A DNA stretch of 64,000 bases from Platanthera guangdongensis. Lineage: Eukaryota > Streptophyta > Magnoliopsida > Asparagales > Orchidaceae. The notes under the pieces are model-generated. The model worked only from the letters and a program-made list of their open reading frames with translations. It was not told where the DNA came from and did not search any database. Both the position numbers and the translations under genes were made by a program. Position 1 is the first letter of the stretch. Each line of letters begins with the position of its first letter. Where the stretch lies: assembly GCA_039583875.1 (NCBI GenBank), contig CM077152.1, positions 14,743,059 to 14,807,058 on the forward strand, read 5' to 3'. Positions 23,401 through 32,400 of the stretch are shown here, in pieces.

Positions 23401-26400
23401 AGGGCGTATTAAACTATGCCTAATAATATTTTTTTTAACAATAGGGTATTAGCCACGGTTTAAACCGTGGCTAATACTATAATTTTTGTAAGAATATGGT
23501 ATTAGCCACGGTTTAAACCGTGGCTAATACAGATTAATTTTTTAAAAATAAGGTATTAGCTACGGTTTATAGTTTAATCTGTGGCTAATATAGATAAATT
23601 TAAAAAAAATAGGGTATTAGCTACAGTTTAAACCGTGGCCAATATTATTAATTTTTAAAAAATAGAGTATTCACCACGGTTTGAACTGTATTCGCCACGT
23701 TTTTGAACCGTGGCAAAAACTATTAATTTTTTTATAAAAAAAATGAGTGGGGGCGACTGCCCACGCTCGTCCCAAGATGGGCCCGCCCCTGCTGATACCA
23801 TGTTACCTTTAGGCCGGGTTCAGAGACACGCACACTAAGCCGGTTCCATCTGTGGTGTTATTTATAAGAGGGCGTCATCTAACACTCCATTCTTACAGCA
23901 TATCTAAGATTTGTTGTTCTGTGTCTTAAAGCAACCAGTTGCTAAAATATAGGTTCCTAATGTAGTTGGTCATAGAAGAATCAGTGAATACATGGATCTT
24001 CCTTAAGTTGACTTCCAAGTGTAGACTGAGGGCATACTTGAGAGAGTAACATTCAGCTTCAATAGGAGATATACATCAGTATGAGTAGGAAAATTTTGTT
24101 AAATGTGGAAAACTGGAAGCTACTCCTCCCACCTGATTTGTCTCATCCGCGCCTTTTGTCCCCTGCCAGAAGAAAGGATGTCTGCTAGATTGCTTATAAA
24201 ATGTATTTGTATGAGTGTTATGTATGGTTTTAAGTATGGTAATGGGTATGGGCTCCTGTTTTGGACCATTTCCCCATGATGTGTATTGGCCTCTATAAAT
24301 ATGGTCTTCTTTTGTTCTTTTGTTACTCAAGCATTTGCATATCAATGAAAATCCCGGTAGTGCCAACTACCTTTGCCAAATCCACTTCTCAATTCTAAAT
24401 TCTATCTAAAAGCTTTTTCTTTTATTTCAACAAAATTAGCCAATATCTGTCCGTTTCTATTTCTATGTGCCCCTCCCTCCCGAGACTTTCGTATGGGATT
24501 AGAGGCCACATCAATATGAAAAGAACGGATAAAAGTACAGTTATTGTGCCAATGTACCATGTTCATCCTGGGAGACACACCTAGTTTATATATCGAACCA
24601 ATCCACAAGCCACAAATCTTCAGAATCCTTGATAATGATGTCATCCTTCTTATTGGACACTGTTTTTATAGTGTCTATAATATATTTGATAATGTGTCTG
24701 AAAGTTTGGCTTGATGTTCGCTGAAATTTGCTTGCATGTAGCAACCAATATAAACCTAGAGCAGATGAGAAGGACTGCAAGAATAACCTTCTCCATACCT
24801 CTTCCAATCTTTTACTGAAATTATTCCACAAGTTCAGTAAAAGATTAATTATAATATGATTAAATATATTTTTGCGAACTTATTAAGACAATCTATATAA
24901 ATATAAGCTGGTTAGTTGAAGTGGAGAGGTGTATCTGAGATCTTATGTGATTGTAAAGTACCATTAAAACTTCAAGGCAAGTTTTGCCGTACTGCAATTA
25001 GACCAACGATGCTCTATGGTTCTAGGTGTTGGGCAGTGAATTGTGTACATGGGCAAAAAATGGGAGTTGTGGAGATGAGAATGCTTAGGTGGATGTGTGG
25101 ACACACGAGACTGGATAAAATTAGGAATGAATGTATCAGGGATAAGACATGAGTGACACCAATTGCAGAGAAGATGCTAGAAGCTTGACGAAGACTCTGT
25201 TTGGCACGGTGGTGGCGGTCGTAAATGCATGGATTAAACCGTCTTTCGTTAAGGATCACCTAACAAACATCATCCGTTTGAACATCAAAGTGGATGAAAT
25301 TTCTTAGATGAGCGTTAATGAATGACAATTTAACACTCATGTTCTGACCGCGACCACCGTACCAAACGGAGCCTGAGATAGTTTGGACACGTACAATGGA
25401 TACCATTAGTGGCACCTGTTAGGCGTTGTAAGAGTTTAGTCACTAGGCATGTTAAATGGGGGAGGGGTAGACCAATAAAGACTTAGAATGAAACTATAAG
25501 GAAAGACATGATGTAATTATGCATTAGTGAGATTATGACTAAAGATAGGGCACAAAAGCGACAAAGGATCTATATAGCCGACCCCACTATAGTGGGATAA
25601 AGGCTTGAGTGTTGTTGTTGTTGTATATAAATAGAAGCAGATATAGGCATGCGGCATTTTTCGTTTTTTAACTCTTTCCTAACCCCCATTTTGTGGAGCT
25701 ACCAAGTTTGAGATTTTTAATGTTAATTAGATAAGATTATTTTTGTAAAGGCTACCTTGCGCTGCCATTTAGTAGCAATGATTCAAGTTTTTTTCTACCA
25801 AGAATGGCATTGTTTATTGTTCCCTCTTGAAGATTGCATGAGGCAGGAGAATAAACATACAAGTTACTCAATTTTATGGAAACTGCTGTTTAAATATTTG
25901 TGTATGGATTGAAATTTTAGGTAATTGAAAGTTCTATGAGTTTTCATGCTAAAGAATATTTGACATTATTTACATAAGGTTATTTATTGGGATCTGCCTT
26001 CTAACTTTGCATATTTACATGAATCTCCCCTTAATATTTCAAAATAACCAAAACCTTTGTTCTAAGTTTAAACCTTGAAGACCCTTCTAGGTTTTTTTGG
26101 TACATGATTGTTAGCAATGTAAAATTATAGGGAGCTTTTGCTAATTTGAAAGATGAAGGGGAAGTCTTTGTAATTATGTAAAGTTAGAGGAACGTTTTAT
26201 GTAATTATTCCTATATACATAAGATCTAAGTTGTAATATTTTAATAGGTCTTGTTTCTGCACTAACCTCTAATTTTTTTCATGGTTAAATCAGCAGAGGG
26301 AAGTTCGAAAACCGCTCTTATAATAGGTGATGACCCTCTCATTCTACTCCATTATTTTTTTATGTGAAAATTGATTGAAATATCAACATTTTTACTGTGT

Positions 26401-29400
26401 TGGAGAATGCATATATAAGCCCATATCTGAAAATTCATGTTGCATCATACATTTAATATATATTTTGACCCTATCAACTTACACCAATTAATTTTAGATT
26501 AGATGCATAAATTCTAATATGTTCGTGTTACTACATAAAATGTAATCATCGATTTTTTTTACTATATCTTCTTGCAATTTAAAAAATAAAAAACATGTCT
26601 TATGCTTTGACAATGGACAATAGTTTACAGTATTACATCTCTAATAGAGAAACAATATGCTTTCTTTACTATTTTAAATCTAATCATGCATTTATAAATA
26701 TGATTCAACATGAGCTTGCTGACATTCAGTTGAGCCCTTTTCTTCACTTGGTGATATATGCCTTGTTTTTCCACCTGTTTTTATTTCCTAAAATGTATAG
26801 CATTTGTTGATAATATAATTTCAAATCAGAAATTCCTACACCCATTCCACATCCCCCGATTTAAAGAGAAGTCCATATATCATAGGCCAAAGGCCCTGTG
26901 CATGAAGATGCATACTAAGGCTCTGTTTGGCACGATGGTAGCGGTCGTGAACGCGGCCAGTAGTTGTGAACAATTGTTCGTGAACGCCCGACCTCACCTA
27001 ATGAACTTCATTCACTCTTATGTTCAAAACTGGCTTTATTTTCTTGATGGCGGTCACATCCGTTGTCATGCCAAACATGCATTCTGTAACGGCCTTCCCA
27101 ACACACGACTCAAAAGGACGACCGCCGGCACCCCCAACACCACGCTCGAAAGGGTTCAGCTTCAACAGGTCTACAGACCGTACATCCCAACCCCTCTCCA
27201 GTCGCACTGGCGGGTTGTTGGAAGCCGCAGCCTCCCTTCGATGAGAAATGATCCAGTTAAGAGCCCCTACGGGGGCTTCCAAGTGTAACGTGGCGGGTTG
27301 TTGAAAGCTGCAGACCTGTTGAGGCTGAACCCTTTCGAGCGTGGTGCTGGGGGTGCCGGCGGTCGTCCTTTCGAGCCGTGTGCTGGGGTGGCCGTTACAC
27401 ATTCTATGACGGTGCCGTTTTTGCCCGAACTCACTGGAGCAAAAACGCCACGTCAAATGGAGCCTAAATATATAAATTCAATTCATGCATTTAATATAAA
27501 TTCTGGGCCCCTCTAATCTATTATTTGATTTTAATTTTGATGCATGTGTTCTAAGAAACACAACTTTAATTTATTCGAAGATATATTTTTACACTTTTAT
27601 CTCCACCATAACTTAATGGATGTTGATCATGAGCAACGGAGTGGTTCTCCATTTTTTTAGAATAATGGTGACAATTTTGTAGTTGTATACTACATAGCGA
27701 AACAAACCAATAGATTAATTTATCACTTGCTGCACTTTAAGCCCCTATTTGTCAAAGCGGTGGATGTGAATGCAGTTATGGAAAATGCAGATATCGTTTG
27801 GATGGGTGTGCTCAAATATTATTTTCTCAAAATAAAGTTTTAGATCAAAACATCACTGCAATCATGCAGTTGTGGTCAATCACTCTCGGCCGTGGTTGCC
27901 CAAATCCCAGAAATGAAATTTGGGCTAAAGAGCCGTCATTGAAGTTTTGAATACAAGTGAATCACCAACACTATGTTGACCATCAGCTCCATCACAGTTT
28001 CACACTGCGCATCCCAAATCACACAGATGTCTCAAACATAGCCTAAATTTCACTATAAAAACTAAACAAGTTTAAGCTCTGCTAAAATAAAGATGTCTTA
28101 TTTAAGGGTCTTTTATTGGGACCTTCCCTCCAATTTGTCATAGTTACAAGGACCTCCCATCTATGTTTACATTGTTAATGATGAGCTTTAGGGGATGTTT
28201 TGATAATTTTAAATGTTAGAGGAAAGGTCACTGTAATTATGTAAAGTCACACTGTAATTTTTCCTTTTTATATTTATTATTTGATGGCATGGTTTTGACG
28301 AATTTCACACAAGCAGGTCTCAGCACAGCAGCAGGAGGCTTGTGCTTCATCATTATCTGCGCTATATGCTTAATCCTTTTCAGAAGATGGAAGGTGCAGC
28401 GCCGCCGCTCAAAACTTTTTAAAAGAAGCGCTTCTTTTGCCGCCTCCAACACTGAATGTGAACTGGGCTCATCCTTCTCCTCTCCCATCTTTACCTATGA
28501 TGAGCTCTATGAAGCAACCAATGGCTTCGATGCCTCGAAGGAACTCGGGGATGGCGGCTTCGGTGCTGTCTATAAAGGTATGGCAAATCGAGAGTATTGT
28601 TTTGTATCATGAAACTCGTTGGTTCTGCGTGTTGGGCAGTGAATTGTGTACATGAGCGAAAAATGGGAGTTGCGGAGATGAGAATGCTTAGGTGGATGTG
28701 TGGACACACGAGATTGGATAAAATTAGGAATGAAAGTATCAGTGATAAGACAGGAGTAGCACCAATTGCAAAGAAGATGCGAGATGGTCGTCTAAGATGG
28801 TTTGGACATGTACAAGGGAGACCATTAGAGGCACCTGTTAGACGTTGTGAGAGTCTAGTCACTAGGCATGTTAAACGAGGGAGGGGTAGACCAATAAAGA
28901 CTAGGAATGAAACTGTAAGGCAAGACATGATGTACTTAGGCATTAGTGAGATTATGACAAAAGATAGGGCACAATGGTGACAAAGGATCCATATAGCCGA
29001 CCCCACTATAGTGGGATAAAGGCTTGATGTTGTTGTTGTTGTTGTATCATGAAACTCATAGAGTCCTGCATGGTTTATATAGATTTCGGGCACCTCCACT
29101 GCTATTGGATTTGTCTCGGTTTGATGCACAGGCTCTAAGAGTTGATTGGGCCTAATGAACACTCTCACATTACCCAATTTAGAAAAAAAGGATATCCATG
29201 AATTATTAGTCAAATGACCTACACTTGAGATGACGTCTTGAAAGGAGAAAAACAATTCAATATAAAATGAGTTTCCGGTCTTGAAAGGAGAAAGACAATC
29301 CTTCTCACACCATAAATTAGATCATAAGTTGTGTTTGTCAACTGATATCCAAATGTTGCGGACAGGAAAATTGATACGGGCTAGTTACGCTGTATCGTGA

Positions 29401-32400
29401 ACATGAGCACGATAAGAAATTGCATTGCATATATTAAAAGATACAATTCGGGAGACACGCTCCCGCCAAGTACCCGGAGGCTGGGTCCTCCGAAGTACTC
29501 CCCTCTGCAAAAAAGATCAAATGTATAACACTCAAAGATGATCATCTCACCACCTAAGAGGCTCCTTATATATAGATGGAGACCTGACTTCAAGACAATG
29601 ACACTACATGAACACGAATACATATCAACACTCCCATTCCGAAAAACAACCTTGTCCTGAATTATAAGTCAAATGACCTACACTTAAGATGGCGTCTTGA
29701 GAATGCAATCCCATTTAAAGTAAGTCTCCGGTCTTAGAACATTTGATATAGATATTACGCTCCTTCATTACATTCAATTAATGTTTGTGTGATGCACTGA
29801 TGCATGCCTACTTTCAAACACATTGTGCGTGGACTCGAGTTGAATTTGTTCAAATCAACATTATTTTTGAAGGGTTCTACTTGAAACTAGCTTTATTTTG
29901 AGGGTGCTTTATTGGAGATTAGCTTGCTTCCCAACTCGTCACACCCCAAATTAGGTCTAAGTTGCGTGTGTTAGAACAATATCCAAATGTTGCAGACAGA
30001 AACATAATCTCATTTTGATGGAGTGAACGGCTTTCAGAAGGCTCAAGCCTTTTGTCACAACTGTAGGACAGACCCAACAATTTCCACCTCGTACATCAGA
30101 CCCGAGGTTGAGGGACCATAAACCTGAATTCTCAAGTGATTTTGGGTCGGGTTCTTGACCTACGAACTCTGATATCAATGTTAGGCATTATTGGTATTAT
30201 CAACCCTCAATCTCTATGGTGAGATATTCCCTCACACTCAAACCAATTACTAACTTCTCTCACAAAAAATGTGGGACTAACCCAACGCATTAATTTCTAA
30301 ATTGAGCTGAAAACATCATTTCAGCTTGACATCATAAAATTTAGAGCAATGTTATTAGCAGTCCGATTTTGGTTAATAACATATTCACAGTCCAAAATAT
30401 TGACAGTCTAAAAACAGAGCCCTTGTTTTATGAATCAAGTCCCGTCGTACTACAAAATATTCCTCCTGAGCCCCCACATCGTGGAGAGCTACTCGGGATC
30501 GAAGATAAGAATAGAAATTCTAGACTCGAGTGGAAGGAAGGAACACACAAAGATTGCAGGAAATACTATAAAAGAAATTCACAATTTTTTTGGAAATCGA
30601 GTTCTCCTAGAGGAAGATTCATCAAGAAGTGTGACTTTTGACGGTAGAGGCTAGAGTAGCGAGAGAGATGAATAGAAGGTGAGAAGAAATGAATAGGAAA
30701 CGATAATAAATTAGTGTTCATAAATTTGAACAACGGTGTTTTCGAACCTGTGTGATCTAAGGGGAGTTTAATGGAGATGCTGAGGATTACATTGGAGACG
30801 AATCTGGTACCCGTTCTCTCAGGCCATGGAGAAAACTCTAATCCATGTTTTTCATTTTTTTGGACTGCGGATAAAATGGGAGATTTCAGGCATTTTTAGG
30901 ATGCGAATAGTGATTTTTTGAAGCGCTTATAACATTTACAATTTTCTTGTTATGTAAATGACAAAACTCAACTTTTGTGTCACATCTAAGGATCTATTTG
31001 TTTGGGCGTTTCGCAGCTACGTTTTGGGCAAACGCCGCCGGAGGGAGGGTAAATAAATGAACCTCCGGTGACGTTTGCTATGTTTCCACCCGCCCGCCTT
31101 GAGAAACGCCCCAAAAAGCTTCGTTTGGAGCAGCCACCTCCCCCCTCCGGTTCGAACTCTCCGTTTCCACCCACCGGATCGACCCGCCACCGCCGAACCA
31201 AATGGAGCCTAAGACTCGTTCTGTTCTTATTTAAAAATTAGAAAAATACTAACTTAAGCTCTTTTTGGCACGACGGTTATGAATCTTCATTTGTGAACAA
31301 ACAATCTCACCTGTGGAGCGTCATCTACATTTATTTACAAAACTAGTGTCCAAGCTCACCCAAGCAAAAAAGCCGCGACGCGACTCATGAGCGAGAAAAT
31401 ATTTCCTCTTTAAATGATTAAAGGCTTCATCATTTAAATAGTTTTTTGATATTTTGAATATTTTCATATAACTTCAACCAAAACTCTTATTCATACTACT
31501 GCAGGCAAGCTGAAAGATGGCCGAGTTGTGGCGGTAAAGCGCCTCTATGAAAACAATTTCCGGCGCCTGGAGCAGTTCATAAATGAGGTCAAGATCCTGT
31601 CGCTCCTCCGCCACCAGAATCTCGTCACCCTCTACGGCTGCACCTCCCGCCGCAGCCGCGAGCTCCTCCTCGTCTACGAATTTGTCCCCAACGGCACCGT
31701 CGCCGACCATCTCCACGGCCCCCTTGCCTCCACCTCCCTACTCCCGTGGCCGGCACGGATGAGCATCGCCATCGAAACCGCCGACGCCCTCAATTACCTC
31801 CACTCCATCGAGCCCCAAATCATCCACAGAGACGTCAAAACCACCAACATCCTTCTCGACGGCGGCTACCACGTCAAAGTCGCCGACTTTGGCCTCTCCC
31901 GCCTGCTCCCCCTCGACGCCACCCACGTCTCCACCTCCCCGCAGGGCACGCCGGGCTACGTCGATCCCGAGTACCACCAGTCCTACCAGCTCACCGACAA
32001 GAGCGATGTCTACAGTTTCGGAGTCGTCTTGATGGAGCTCATCTCATCGAAGCCCGCCGTCGACATCACCAGGCAGAGGAGCGAGGTGAATCTGGCGAAT
32101 TTAGCGCTGAAGATGATTCAGAGGCAGGAATTGAGTGAGTTTGTGGATAAAGGACTCGGGTTTGAGTCGGATTACACAGTGAATGCGATGATTACAGAAT
32201 TCGCAGGCCTGGGGCTGCGCTGCTTGCAGTCCGATAGGGAATTGAGGCCTGGGATTAAGGAGGTGGTTGACATTTTGAGAAAGATTGAGAGAATTGGGTT
32301 CAGGGTTCATGAAGGCCACCAGCGCGGGGAGGAAGATGATGCGGGGAAGCTGCAGGAGTCAACATTGCTGAAGAAAACTGTTTCTCCTTACTCTCCTAAT

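Larger units (their letters stand above)
21134..23884 (-). mobile_element. Internally deleted copia with 84 bp LTRs
   Basis: Flanked by an exact 5 bp duplication CTCCA (21129-21133 and 23885-23889). LTRs of only 84 bp each, 21134-21217 and 23801-23884, start TGTTA and end CTAACA. The primer-site sequence TGGTATCAG follows the right LTR on the minus strand. The inside has the integrase tail (about 23280-23230, with [15 protein letters not shown]) and reverse transcriptase/RNase H pieces, but gag, protease and most of integrase are absent. A 471 bp hAT MITE is inserted beside the primer site. Non-autonomous. Confidence 0.88.
5442..28316 (+). other. Intron 1 of LRK10L, about 22.9 kb, transposon-filled
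   Basis: Bounded by GTAAGT at 5442 and AAGCAG ending at 28316. It contains 5S-like/tRNA-like repeats, a copia with a nested hAT, a short-LTR copia, LINE pieces and MITEs, each listed separately. AT-rich intron sequence with nothing recognised lies at 5442-6593 (apart from the tandem repeat at 6168), 8389-8601, 18661-19583, 25639-26915 and 27468-28316. The intron must be removed whole for the receptor to be made; this is inferred from the intact exons and phases, not shown by transcripts. Confidence 0.8.
28578..31504 (+). other. Intron 2 of LRK10L
   Basis: GTATGG at 28578 to TGCAG at 31504, 2,927 bases. It holds an RTE LINE tail, a duplicated segment, a possible TRIM and a MITE, listed separately. 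The remaining AT-rich parts (29300-29650, 29750-30050, 30340-30985, 31213-31504) show nothing recognised, except a degenerate MITE-like end CTCTTTTTGGCACGACGG at about 31259. Confidence 0.8.

Noticed and set aside
24402..24831. Two minus-strand frames of about 80 codons as host exons
   Set aside because: No splice sites in a consistent arrangement and no family resemblance; they lie in an intron on the opposite strand.
31474..32319. Several minus-strand and alternate-frame ORFs
   Set aside because: All overlap the GC-rich kinase exon 3, which has a full set of kinase motifs in its own frame.
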